Of a DNA stretch of 64,000 nucleotides, positions 11,112 through 20,460 are shown piece after piece. Under the pieces are notes generated by a model. It had not been told where the DNA came from. It did not search any database and worked only from the letters and a program-made list of their open reading frames with translations. The translations under genes were made by a program, and so were the position numbers. Source of the stretch: Neopestalotiopsis rosae (lineage: Eukaryota; Ascomycota; Sordariomycetes; Amphisphaeriales; Sporocadaceae); assembly GCA_023078685.1 (NCBI GenBank), contig JALGAS010000009.1, positions 992,001 to 1,056,000 of the forward strand. Reading direction: 5' to 3'. The stretch's first letter is position 1. Each line of letters opens with the position of its first letter.

Positions 11112-13607
11112 ATGTCTACCGTCAGCAAGGACAGCGGCAGTAGCAAGAAAGGAAAGGAGACAACAAAGGCCACTCAGGAACAGACACCCCAAGAATCCCC
11201 CACTCAAGCTATGAGTATTGACTCCGATGGAGACGACGACTTCGAAGTCTCCAAGGAACAGTACGAAAGCATTCTTCGGGAAATCAAGCGACTCCAGCGA
11301 GAGGAGGATCGCAAGGCCAAACTCATTCAGGAACTCCAGGATTCCAACACCGCTATGCGAGGAGCAGCCAACATCATCACCACGCCAATCCAGAAGACTG
11401 ATGGGCTCAAGTTCAACACTCCCGCACCTTATGATGGAACGCCTGGAGGGCTCAAAGGATACCTTGCCCAAGTCCGCGCCTATCACTCCTTCCACATGGG
11501 AAGCTTCCAGAATGACCTTCAGAGGATCGTTCACGCAGCATCCTTCTTGAAAGGACGCGCCCTCGCGTGGTTCGAACCATACCTCTCTGAAGCAAGCGAA
11601 CATGGATGGATGTTGAGCCAGTGCAAGGCAGAGACACAGAAGATCTTCGGAACCTATGCCGGATTCGAAGAAGCACTCAAATCACTATTCCAAGATCCTG
11701 ACGAGAAGAGACAAGCCGAACGAGAACTTGAGAACCTCAAGCAGAAAGCATCCGCGTCAGTATACACTGCAGAATTCAAGCGGATCACCGCTCGCATGGA
11801 CTGCACCGACGACACACGCATCATGCTATACTATCAAGGTCTCAAGGAAGAAGTCAAGGATGAGATCAGTAGGATCTTGTACCTACCTACCGACTTCACC
11901 CAGTACGCGGAACTTGTGGTACGCATTGACAACCAACTATACGCTCGACGGTCTGAAAAGAAACAAACCCCGAAATACCAGAGCCGTACCACCGCCAACA
12001 TGGGAAGACCCCGACAAAACGGATATAACAACCGAAACCGCGACTGGAAGAACAAGACGTCATACGGACAACACAGCGGACCCATGGACCTTGACGCTAC
12101 CCAGCGAAAGGACAAATCCAAGGTCAAGTGCTACAACTGCGGGAAAATGGGACACTACGCGAGCGAGTGCAACCAACCAAAGAAACTGGGATTTAAACCA
12201 GTGCCAGAGGGCAAGAAGCAGATCTACAGCACCAAGCGAGAAGAAGTACCCCACGACTCTCTCTCCTGGACGGCGTGCTACGACGACGAATGTCGAACGC
12301 ATAAATCCAGCAAGCGAGACAGTGGATGGTACCCCAAGCAACCAAGAACCCTAGCCGCCGCGACGCGCCTGGGAAGGAATGTCCACATCGGATCAGAAGG
12401 ACAACTGGTAGACAGCGATAGCGACACTATCGGCAGCGCTTCAGAGAACGAAGGCTACCACCAAGTCAGAGAAGCAGAACAACAGCTTCGACAGCAACAA
12501 ACGACCCCATCTGTGGACGACACTAGCAGCGATGAGGAGGATACCTACGAACCCATGGACACCGACTACAAGGGAAGAAGGGAACTCATCACGAAACTAG
12601 AAACCTCCACTAGGGATGAACTCGAACGGGAATTCAGACAAACCCGACGAATCGACACCAATGCCCAGTTTACTCTCTCTGCCGTGGAGATGTACGGCAC
12701 GGGGCAACAACTAGCAGAAATCCTCCAGAAAACCACCGACACCCCATGGGAGCAGAGAACCCCGGGAGCCAAATTTGGAGACGACCCCCGACTCAGCATC
12801 AAGCACCCTCAGCACCACCAGATCGCGTGGGTAGGATGCATCGACCCGGGATGCGACGAACACCTTGAAAACAAAACATCTCAAGGAGTATTCCCACTAC
12901 GAATGGGAAAAGACGCCATTTGCTACCCCCATCTAGCTGAGCACGCAGGAAAGGCAGAAGTAAGCTACTGCGACGCACGAGGATATGTCGTACTTGCTTT
13001 GCACCCTAGACCACCGCAGTGCTCGATCAACGAGAAAAAACCATGGTGGACATGCCCACAGGATGACTGCATACGCCATATGCAAAACAAAGCAGAAGCA
13101 TGGAAACGCATCAGAGACCTGAGAATATCAGGAAAGCTCAAGATTGAACCAGTGGAAGAAACTTTCGATGTCCGGAACGTAATGAATACCACCCGGAAAG
13201 AACCTCCACAGCCACTCCGACACACGGTCACCATGATATCCGAAGAAACCAACGAACAAATCAAGAAGACATTCACATTACCCCAGCAACCAACGAAGGA
13301 AGAACCTTCGCAGAAAGAATTCAACGATAAACTAGCCCAGCTTGAGGCACGATATCAAGAGGAAGGACAAGAGAAGCCACCCTCTTGGGAACTTCGGATA
13401 GAAGCATTGAATGAGCTAGCAAGAGAGCTACGCTCACCCAGACAAACCCCTGGAACGCAGGACGAAGACACAGGCGACGCACACTACCGCCAGAAGAGAA
13501 ATGAGACCCGAGAACAAAGGGATCAACGGATACTCACCAGCGCCGAGAAGCGACGCGCCAACAGACGAATCAACAAGGATTCGGGAAACGACCTGGACCA
13601 CTTTTAA
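11112..13607 (+). CDS. Gag polyprotein of the gypsy element
   Basis: Structural protein that packages element RNA into virus-like particles. 831 residues from the first ATG after the LTR. A retrotransposon capsid-type domain lies around residues 115-285. A CCHC zinc knuckle (CYNCGKMGHYASEC) is at 340-353. Beyond it is an unusually long C-terminal half of about 480 residues. That half carries three copies of the pattern W-x2-C-x4-C-x2-H-x3-K, starting at Trp386, Trp573 and Trp645, with acidic linkers between. The C-terminus is basic and highly charged. The stop at 13605-13607 lies just past a -1 slippery site through which Pol is presumably made. No stop or frame damage is seen. Confidence 0.93.
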   Translation: MSTVSKDSGSSKKGKETTKATQEQTPQESPTQAMSIDSDGDDDFEVSKEQYESILREIKRLQREEDRKAKLIQELQDSNTAMRGAANIITTPIQKTDGLKFNTPAPYDGTPGGLKGYLAQVRAYHSFHMGSFQNDLQRIVHAASFLKGRALAWFEPYLSEASEHGWMLSQCKAETQKIFGTYAGFEEALKSLFQDPDEKRQAERELENLKQKASASVYTAEFKRITARMDCTDDTRIMLYYQGLKEEVKDEISRILYLPTDFTQYAELVVRIDNQLYARRSEKKQTPKYQSRTTANMGRPRQNGYNNRNRDWKNKTSYGQHSGPMDLDATQRKDKSKVKCYNCGKMGHYASECNQPKKLGFKPVPEGKKQIYSTKREEVPHDSLSWTACYDDECRTHKSSKRDSGWYPKQPRTLAAATRLGRNVHIGSEGQLVDSDSDTIGSASENEGYHQVREAEQQLRQQQTTPSVDDTSSDEEDTYEPMDTDYKGRRELITKLETSTRDELEREFRQTRRIDTNAQFTLSAVEMYGTGQQLAEILQKTTDTPWEQRTPGAKFGDDPRLSIKHPQHHQIAWVGCIDPGCDEHLENKTSQGVFPLRMGKDAICYPHLAEHAGKAEVSYCDARGYVVLALHPRPPQCSINEKKPWWTCPQDDCIRHMQNKAEAWKRIRDLRISGKLKIEPVEETFDVRNVMNTTRKEPPQPLRHTVTMISEETNEQIKKTFTLPQQPTKEEPSQKEFNDKLAQLEARYQEEGQEKPPSWELRIEALNELARELRSPRQTPGTQDEDTGDAHYRQKRNETREQRDQRILTSAEKRRANRRINKDSGNDLDHF

Positions 13608-13625
13608 AGAGGCAAAAGCGGTCCA
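13583..13625 (+). promoter_or_regulatory. -1 ribosomal frameshift signal (gag-pol)
   Basis: The heptamer GGGAAAC at 13583-13589 is aligned with the gag codons as G-GGA-AAC, a canonical X-XXY-YYZ slippery site. It lies inside the 103-nt stretch (13505-13607) where both gag and the pol frame (-1) are open. After a 4-nt spacer comes an inverted repeat: TGGACC (13594-13599) pairs with GGTCCA (13620-13625), then one A-C mismatch, then CTTTT (13601-13605) pairs with AAAAG (13614-13618), leaving an 8-nt loop. The hairpin spans the gag stop codon. This makes -1 frameshifting the most likely route to Gag-Pol. Confidence 0.75.
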
Positions 13626-13696
13626 CCACAGAAAGGTCCATCTGTGCCACCAACGGCACCAAGCTACACGATCACCTAACGATCCCGATCAGGATC

Positions 13697-16600
13697 ATGA
13701 ACCAAGAAATACGAGCCCTGGTAGACACGGGAGCTCAAGGAATTTTTATCTCCCCAAGAATCGTCAATAAACTTAAGGTACCATGGAAATGGAAGAAGAC
13801 GCCCTACACACTCAACACTGTTGATGGACAACCTATATCTTATGGAGATGGAATTGTTGACATGGAGACTGCGCATATTCAAGTCTACATCCAAGACCAT
13901 AAGGAGGAACTCACGTGCGACATCACAGAAATCACGGACTACGATGTAGTCCTAGGGATAACCTGGTTGAAGGAGAGCTGTCCCCGAGTGAACTGGAAAA
14001 CAGGCCAATTCCAGTGGGATTTACCAGGAATAGAGTCAGCCCCTGAGGAGAGTTTGAAGAACAAACCCTCAAGCGACCCTGAGACACTTGGATTTTACCT
14101 TATGACCAAGCATGTCAAGCCGAAACTCGACACTGTAGTACCCGAAGAGTACCAAGAGTTCAGCGACCTGTTCAGCGGAGTGCTGAAAACAGGATTACCA
14201 AAGCACACAAGATACGACCATGAAATACCCCTCCAGGAAGGAAAGGAACCCCATTTCATGCCGACATACCCAGTAAAACCTCAGCATGAGGAAGCGTTGA
14301 AAGAATACCTCAACGACATGACCCAGAAAGGATGGATTACAGAATCCACCTCACCAGCAGGATACCCTATACTTTTCGTACCCAAGAAAAGCAAAGACGG
14401 GAAACCCAAATGGAGACCTTGCATCGACTATCGCAAGCTTAACGATATCACGATCAAGAACCGATACCCCCTTCCTTTGATCAAGGACCTACGCGACAAG
14501 TTGCACGGAGCCAAGTGGTTTACGGCCCTAGACTTGCCCAATGCGTACGGATTGATCAGAATTAAGGAAGGAGAAGAATGGAAGACCGCATTCCGTTGCA
14601 AATACGGACATTTCGAATACAAGGTTATGCCTTTCGGCCTAACCAACGCACCAGCAAGTTTTCAAAACATGATCAACGATGTCCTTCGGGAATACCTCGA
14701 CAAGTTCGTAGTAGTATATCTCGATGATATACTCATCTACTCCAAAGACCTCGAAGAACACAAGCAACATGTCAAAATAGTGTTACAGAAACTGCAGGAC
14801 GCGAACCTGCTAGTCAACCCCGAGAAAAGCGAATTCCATAAGAAAGAAGTCACCTTCGTAGGATACGTCGTATCCCCCGGAGAAGTCAAAATGGAACCAT
14901 CCAAGATTGCAGCAGTAAGAGACTGGCCTACCCCGAAAACGGTAACAGAAGTCAGATCCTTCTTAGGACTCGTAAACTTCTACCGAATGTTCATCAGGAA
15001 CCTCGGAGGCATAGCCGCACCTCTCACGCACCTGACGAAAAAGGATGTACCCTTCATTTGGACAACCAAGGAACAAGAAACGTTCGAACAAATCAAGGAA
15101 GCCATTACGGATGAACCAGTAATGCGCATGGCAGACCCAGAACGGGAGTTCGAAGTCGAGACAGATGCCTCGGACTACGCCATGGGTGGACAGCTCACAC
15201 AAAAGGACGACAATGGGAAACCACACCCTGTCGCCTTCTACAGCAAGAAGTTCACCAAGGAACAACTCAACTACCAGATCCATGACAAGGAACTAATGGC
15301 AATTATCGAAGCCTTCAAGGAATGGAGACACTATCTTAGTGGAACCAACTACAAGGTCCAAGTCTACACCGATCACAAGAACCTCGCCTCGTTCACAACC
15401 AGCAAAGAACTCAACAAGCGACAAATCAGATGGGCAGAGTTCTTGGCAGACTTCAACTTCGAAATCAGCTATCGAAGAGGAACTGAAAACGGAAGAGCCG
15501 ATGCGCTCAGCCGACGACCAGATCATTATCAGGATACGCCCAAGGAGGCACACACCCTTTTTACCATGGAAGAAAACGGGAAACTGGTCCCGACCATGAA
15601 TCTCTATGCAACCATGAGCATAACCAACCATAACAGCTGGACGGAACGCATGACTAAGTGCCCAGATCCAGATGACAACCTAGTAGGGAGACACGATCCC
15701 AGCCAACAGCACTATAACGGGAAGATCAAAATCAAGGAACCACTACTCCAAGAGCTAATCAAAGATTACCACGAGTCACCGACTAGTGGACACCAAGGAG
15801 TGTTCAAGACAACCAAGCGAATCCAACAACACTTCGATTACCCACAGCTGCGGAAACACGTCAGCAACATCATCAAGGAATGCGATTTATGCAATAAGGC
15901 AAAATCAGCACGACACAAGCAATATGGACAGTTGCAACCCATACCGCCACCAGACAGAGCATGGAAATCTATCGCTCTAGACTTCATCGTGAAGCTACCA
16001 CTATCAAGGGAACCCTTAACTGGAGTATTCTACGATAGCATCCTAGTATTCACCGAACGACTCACGAAGTACGCATACTTCCTCCCATACAAGGAAGCAA
16101 GTAACGCAGAAGAATTGGCATACACCTTCCTACGGACGATCGCCAGCAGACACGGATTACCAGACGAAATCATCTCCGATCGAGACAAGCTATTCACATC
16201 GAATTTCTGGAAATCACTCATCAGTCAGTTAGGATGCAATCACAAGTTATCCACCGCCTTTCACCCACAAACCGATGGACAAACAGAACGAGCCAACCAA
16301 GTACTCGAAGAATACCTCAGATGCTATGTCAATCATCAGCAAGACAATTGGGTCACACTATTGCCACTTGCGGAGTTTGCATACAACAGTGCAGTACGAG
16401 AACCCACCGGAATGTCACCGTTCTACGCCAATTACGGCTTCGAACCCGACATCACCAAAGAACCAATCAGAGGAAAAGGACTTGCACCACACGCCATTCA
16501 GCGTGTAGACCAGCTCAAACACCTGCAAGCACAACTCCAGAAAGACCTTATCATGGCCCAAAGCAAGACCAAAGAAAGACATGATAGGAAGAAGATTGAG

Positions 16601-17071
16601 GGACCAATCTTTGCGGAGGGAGACAAAGTCTACCTTCTACGCAAGAACATCAAAACCAAGCGACCAAGCGACAAACTCGACTTCAAGAAACTCGGAGCAT
16701 TCATAATCGAGAAGAAGATCTCGGATGTCAATTACCGTCTCAAGTTACCAAAAACTATGAGAAACCACCGAACCTTCCATATCTCATTGCTAGAGCCAGC
16801 ACCAAAGAACGCTAAAGTCGACGAAACGCTAGAAACAGAACCCGATCAGCAAGAATACGTCGTTGAGGAAATCATCGACCATAAGAAAGTCGGACGGGGA
16901 TACCAATTCCACGTTAAATGGAAAGACTACCCACCTGAGGAAAACACTTGGGAACCTAGGAAGCATGTTGAGGGCTGCGCCGCTCTTGACCAGTATCTCC
17001 GGTCTCAACAAGAGGACCAAGATCTACAAAATCACTTCCGAAACCAAGTGAAGACCAATCCACCTCGTTAG
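13697..17071 (+). CDS. Pol polyprotein (PR-RT-RH-IN-chromodomain)
   Basis: Replication and integration enzymes of the element. The pol frame is open from 13505, overlapping gag by about 100 nt; the first ATG at 13697 lies just before the protease, so the natural N-terminus is probably a fusion made by -1 frameshifting. From that ATG (1,124 residues): aspartic protease DTGA at 10-13; reverse transcriptase with YLDD at 341-344; RNase H with TDAS near 490; integrase with an HHCC zinc region (from about His692) and a catalytic triad Asp762, Asp828, Glu864, the last two separated by exactly 35 residues; and a C-terminal chromodomain at about 1054-1105. The chromodomain keeps the aromatic cage positions (Tyr in EYVVEE, Trp and Tyr in WKDY) seen in HP1-type readers of methylated H3K9. 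All catalytic residues are present. Confidence 0.96.
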   Translation: MNQEIRALVDTGAQGIFISPRIVNKLKVPWKWKKTPYTLNTVDGQPISYGDGIVDMETAHIQVYIQDHKEELTCDITEITDYDVVLGITWLKESCPRVNWKTGQFQWDLPGIESAPEESLKNKPSSDPETLGFYLMTKHVKPKLDTVVPEEYQEFSDLFSGVLKTGLPKHTRYDHEIPLQEGKEPHFMPTYPVKPQHEEALKEYLNDMTQKGWITESTSPAGYPILFVPKKSKDGKPKWRPCIDYRKLNDITIKNRYPLPLIKDLRDKLHGAKWFTALDLPNAYGLIRIKEGEEWKTAFRCKYGHFEYKVMPFGLTNAPASFQNMINDVLREYLDKFVVVYLDDILIYSKDLEEHKQHVKIVLQKLQDANLLVNPEKSEFHKKEVTFVGYVVSPGEVKMEPSKIAAVRDWPTPKTVTEVRSFLGLVNFYRMFIRNLGGIAAPLTHLTKKDVPFIWTTKEQETFEQIKEAITDEPVMRMADPEREFEVETDASDYAMGGQLTQKDDNGKPHPVAFYSKKFTKEQLNYQIHDKELMAIIEAFKEWRHYLSGTNYKVQVYTDHKNLASFTTSKELNKRQIRWAEFLADFNFEISYRRGTENGRADALSRRPDHYQDTPKEAHTLFTMEENGKLVPTMNLYATMSITNHNSWTERMTKCPDPDDNLVGRHDPSQQHYNGKIKIKEPLLQELIKDYHESPTSGHQGVFKTTKRIQQHFDYPQLRKHVSNIIKECDLCNKAKSARHKQYGQLQPIPPPDRAWKSIALDFIVKLPLSREPLTGVFYDSILVFTERLTKYAYFLPYKEASNAEELAYTFLRTIASRHGLPDEIISDRDKLFTSNFWKSLISQLGCNHKLSTAFHPQTDGQTERANQVLEEYLRCYVNHQQDNWVTLLPLAEFAYNSAVREPTGMSPFYANYGFEPDITKEPIRGKGLAPHAIQRVDQLKHLQAQLQKDLIMAQSKTKERHDRKKIEGPIFAEGDKVYLLRKNIKTKRPSDKLDFKKLGAFIIEKKISDVNYRLKLPKTMRNHRTFHISLLEPAPKNAKVDETLETEPDQQEYVVEEIIDHKKVGRGYQFHVKWKDYPPEENTWEPRKHVEGCAALDQYLRSQQEDQDLQNHFRNQVKTNPPR

Positions 17072-17567
17072 AAACCCCCATAGACTGAAGGTCCTCCACC
17101 ACGAAGTGCTCGTGGCTATCCAAGGCAGGCAACAGACCATCCTCCTTGTCCAGCTCCTCCATTCCTCGCTGGAACAACTCGGACCCCTTCGCCTTCGCAC
17201 GAGCACGGATCTTTCGGATACGAGATAACCGACCAGCAGCAGCGGCTAAAGAAGACTGAAGTTCTGCCATATTCTCGTGAAGAGCCAGCAGATCATCACT
17301 AGCTTCCTCTTCCTCCTTCTCCAACTTCTGTTGCTGATCCAACACCTTTCGGAGAGAAGACGCTACCAGAACACCATCGCACTTCCGAGTCGGATGACGG
17401 ATGCACTCCAGACATCGATTCGACCTTTCCTCCGACATGACGCAAGTCGTCTTATTTTTCCAGCAAGGCGTGCAAGGCATATCGGCAGCACGACCGTTCT
17501 TTTTCACAAATTCCAAAAGGTTTAAGCGCTCGAGTGTTTTACGAGCAGGGACTGAAGGATCTGACAT
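16956..17567 (-). CDS. Antisense ORF of the gypsy element, zinc-cluster-like protein
   Basis: A 203-residue ORF on the opposite strand between pol and the 3' LTR, overlapping the last 116 bp of pol tail to tail. It starts at the ATG at 17567; the frame opens slightly earlier only with non-ATG codons. Residues 32-63 hold six cysteines spaced C-x2-C-x6-C-x9-C-x2-C-x7-C, which fits the consensus of fungal Zn(II)2Cys6 DNA-binding domains (C-x2-C-x6-C-x5-12-C-x2-C-x6-8-C), though the basic residues between the cysteines are few. It is followed by a glutamate-rich likely coiled coil (about 70-125) and an acidic tail. Transcription would have to come from the 3' LTR reading backwards or from a local promoter. 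The cysteine spacing and length make chance unlikely, but expression and function are unknown. Confidence 0.65.
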   Translation of the reverse strand: MSDPSVPARKTLERLNLLEFVKKNGRAADMPCTPCWKNKTTCVMSEERSNRCLECIRHPTRKCDGVLVASSLRKVLDQQQKLEKEEEEASDDLLALHENMAELQSSLAAAAGRLSRIRKIRARAKAKGSELFQRGMEELDKEDGLLPALDSHEHFVVEDLQSMGVSNEVDWSSLGFGSDFVDLGPLVETGDTGQERRSPQHAS

Positions 17568-17688
17568 GATGAGCACCCATCACAAGGAAAGCAAGAAGGG
17601 AAGGATATGGAAGGGAACTTAAGGGACACGGCACAGATGGGGACGCGACCTACTTATGCGGCCTAAGTCTTTCGAGGACAAAAGACAT

Positions 17689-17699
17689 GGAGAAGGGAG
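17689..17699 (+). other. Polypurine tract (plus-strand primer)
   Basis: GGAGAAGGGAG just before the 3' LTR, in the position expected for the primer of plus-strand DNA synthesis; four bases (CTGA) separate it from the LTR. Confidence 0.7.
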
Positions 17700-17703
17700 C
17701 TGA

Positions 17704-18215
17704 TGTTACGAACATGCACCCTTGCAGAAGGACAAACAACTGTGTTGGCGCTTAAGAAGGTATGCTGCGGGGCAGTGACCACGGCCCTGGCCAAAAGACC
17801 CAGCCACCCCCGCCAGCTGTCAACAAGTGTTGACAGGATCATGGCCTTGGCAATGATCCATTGGCATGGATCACAAGGATCATTGTGATCCATAAGATCC
17901 AAGAACAAAGGGGATCATACTTGTTGGTATGATCCAAGCAAACATCAGTGAGGGAATGAATGGATATATTAGGGAGGGATTTCCTACGGTTACATAGACA
18001 GTCATTACCTCAGTGATCAATCTAAGCATCTATCTTACCCATAGGTGAAGCATTCAATACGCTTTGACGACTACACTTGTGAATCATTTCAGGACCACCA
18101 TCTTCAGTTACTCATTGCTCAGTTCAGTATCTTGGCTAGCGTTCCCTGTTAGCATAAACCCCCAACACCTCTTATACTCAGGTTTATTCTAGAAACCCGT
18201 AGTATAGTCGTTACA
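17704..18215 (+). repeat. 3' LTR of the gypsy element
   Basis: 512 bp, reads as identical to 10541-11052. Identity of the LTRs implies recent insertion or recent gene conversion, because the two copies are made identical at integration and diverge later. Confidence 0.95.
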
Positions 18216-20460
18216 GTAATATAAATATTTAGTTTTTAAATATTTAATTAACGCAAAATGCCTATTGCCAAAAAAACTAATAAGCTTTATTTTCCCTATA
18301 TTTATTTATAGCTAAATATTAGCAAATTTAGCATAATTAATAATCGGGTTATATAAATTTATTTAAACGTTTTTTATTATATTATAAGCTAAATAAAAAA
18401 TAATTAGCAACGTGCTTTTATTTAATTTAATTTTTTAAATTGCTTTAATCGTCTTAATTAGGCGTTATTTGCTTAAATAGCCTAATTTTTTATATTAAAA
18501 GGTTAATTCCTTTATCGTAAATAATTTTATATTATTTATTATAAATAATAATTTAATATAATTAGGTTTTTTTTCGCTAAAAGGCTATAAAAATTATTTT
18601 CGCTATAATATATTAATTATAATTATAATTACGCTATTCGGAGCGTAAAAAATATCGCTTTAAATTTTAAATTTAGCTTTATATAGCTTATCCCTAAAAA
18701 TAACTTTTAATAAAAATTTACGTATATAATAGCAATTAATTAATATTAATTTATTGCGCTCGCTTATAAAATCGCGCAAAATAATAATTATTATACCGAT
18801 TTTTATTAAATAAATAAGGCTATTTTTAATAATAATTAAGAATTTATTAAGCAGCTTCGAGATATTTTTAATTATATTTAATTTAAAATCGGTATCGTTA
18901 TTTATAATATAAATATTTGCGCTAATATCTAAAAGCTATTATTTGCGTATATTTAATGCTAAAATGCTTATCGAAATAAAAAAGCTATTATTTAGCTTTA
19001 TCCTAATAGCGCTTTTAACGCGCTAATTTTTAGGCTTATAAGGCCTAATATTAGGCTTAAATTTAAATAATTCGGTTTTAGCGGTAGCGACTCGCGCATA
19101 ATAATTAAATATTTATTTATTTATTTTTTAATTATTATTTTAATTATTTAATTTAATAATTTTATTAGCATTATTTTGCTAATTAAAATTATCTTTTAAA
19201 TTAATTAAAAAGGTTTATTTAAAGCTACCCGCGTAATTCTTAATTAAATTATTACGGCCCCGGCTACGGCCACGAATTTTACTACGTCCGCGCGCTATAT
19301 TATTGCTTATAATAGCTAGCGCGTTCGATTATAACTAATTATTATTATTATTTATTATTTTATTTTAAAAATATCGGTATATTTTATAATTAAGCTTTTA
19401 ATATTTAAAGCAAATTATATTAAATAAGTTATTATTAGCTTATAATAACCGTTTATTATTATTATTTTTTAATTTAATAGATTTTTTTATTTTATAACGG
19501 AATTCGCTAATAAATAATTATTATAATTCCTTAAGCTTAAAATTTTTAATTAATAAATAAAATATAGCTTTTTTTAGCTTCGTTTATTTTTTTACCTTTC
19601 CGGTAATTACCCGTAAATATATAATAATAGCTATTTGCTAATTTTAAATTTAATTATTAGCGTAATTTAATTTATAAACGTTATAATTTTATTCGTTATT
19701 AAACGTTATAAAATTACCCCCGTTATAAAAATATTTAATCGTTTTAATAAATAGCGAATTACGCTATTTTTTATTAATTAGCTTATATATTTTATATAAT
19801 ATAGCTTTTATTATAATATTAATTTTTAAAAAATTAACCGTTTTTTTTAATAAACTTTTAGCGATAATTATTAAAATATTAGCATTTATTATTTTATTAT
19901 TAAAAATATATAAAAAAGCGCCTAAAATTTAATTAGCTAATTTTTTATAGATTTTTAGCTAAAATGCTTACGATTTATAATTTTTAAAGCTAATAAATCG
20001 TTAATTTTTTATAATTTTAAATAAATAATTAATTAGGCATATAAAGATATCCGCTAATAATTCCTTTAGCGTAAATTAATTAATAATATCCACTATAACC
20101 TAGCTAATTTATTACGTAATATTTTTAGCGGCTTTTATAGCTTTTACCTTAGCCGTAGCGCTTTAGCTAATTTTATTAATAATAGCCTACGCGGTTATTA
20201 TTGCCTTTAAGGTATTTTTTATTAAAATCCTAAAATTAGCAAAAATAGGTATATTAGCAGCCTTTTTCGTTTTGCTATTATTACTTATTATTTAATAATA
20301 ATAAGCATTTATAAATCGTAATAATAATAATATTATTATATAAAAATATTAATAGGATTTAATAATATTCGGTATAAAAAAAAATCCCCAATTATTAAAA
20401 ATTAAATAAATATATATAGGTTATAAAAATATCCCCCAAATACTCCCGTTCGCCACCGGA
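18216..20460. repeat. AT-rich RIP-mutated relic DNA, right arm
   Basis: Continuation of the AT island. Reading 18230-20500 I found no ACA, TCA, TGT or TGA trinucleotide before position 20507, while GCA/TGC and CCA/TGG are frequent. No ORF of note and no recognisable domain remains. The island ends over about 100 bp near 20430-20510, where normal composition returns. The original repeat family cannot be read. Together with the left arm it forms about 4.7 kb of relic DNA split by the retrotransposon. Confidence 0.8.

Larger units (their letters stand above)
10541..18215 (+). mobile_element. Full-length Ty3/gypsy LTR retrotransposon with chromodomain
   Basis: A 7,675-bp element of the chromodomain-bearing gypsy group. 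Order: 5' LTR (10541-11052), 59-nt leader, Gag (11112-13607), Pol in the -1 frame (open from 13505 to 17071) with protease, reverse transcriptase, RNase H, integrase and chromodomain, an antisense ORF (16956-17567), polypurine tract (17689-17699), 3' LTR (17704-18215). The two LTRs are 512 bp each and read as identical, start TG and end CA. All ORFs are uninterrupted and show none of the mutation that ruined both flanks, so insertion was recent or the copy escaped. I see no 5-bp target duplication (TATAT before, GTAAT after) and no clear tRNA primer-binding site directly after the 5' LTR. Confidence 0.95.

Noticed and set aside
16234..16584. 116-codon frame inside integrase
   Set aside because: Shadow frame of pol; lacks features.
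8021..20460. CRISPR array, plasmid origin or prophage in the AT island
   Set aside because: No spaced direct repeats and no phage or plasmid genes; the context is clearly eukaryotic.
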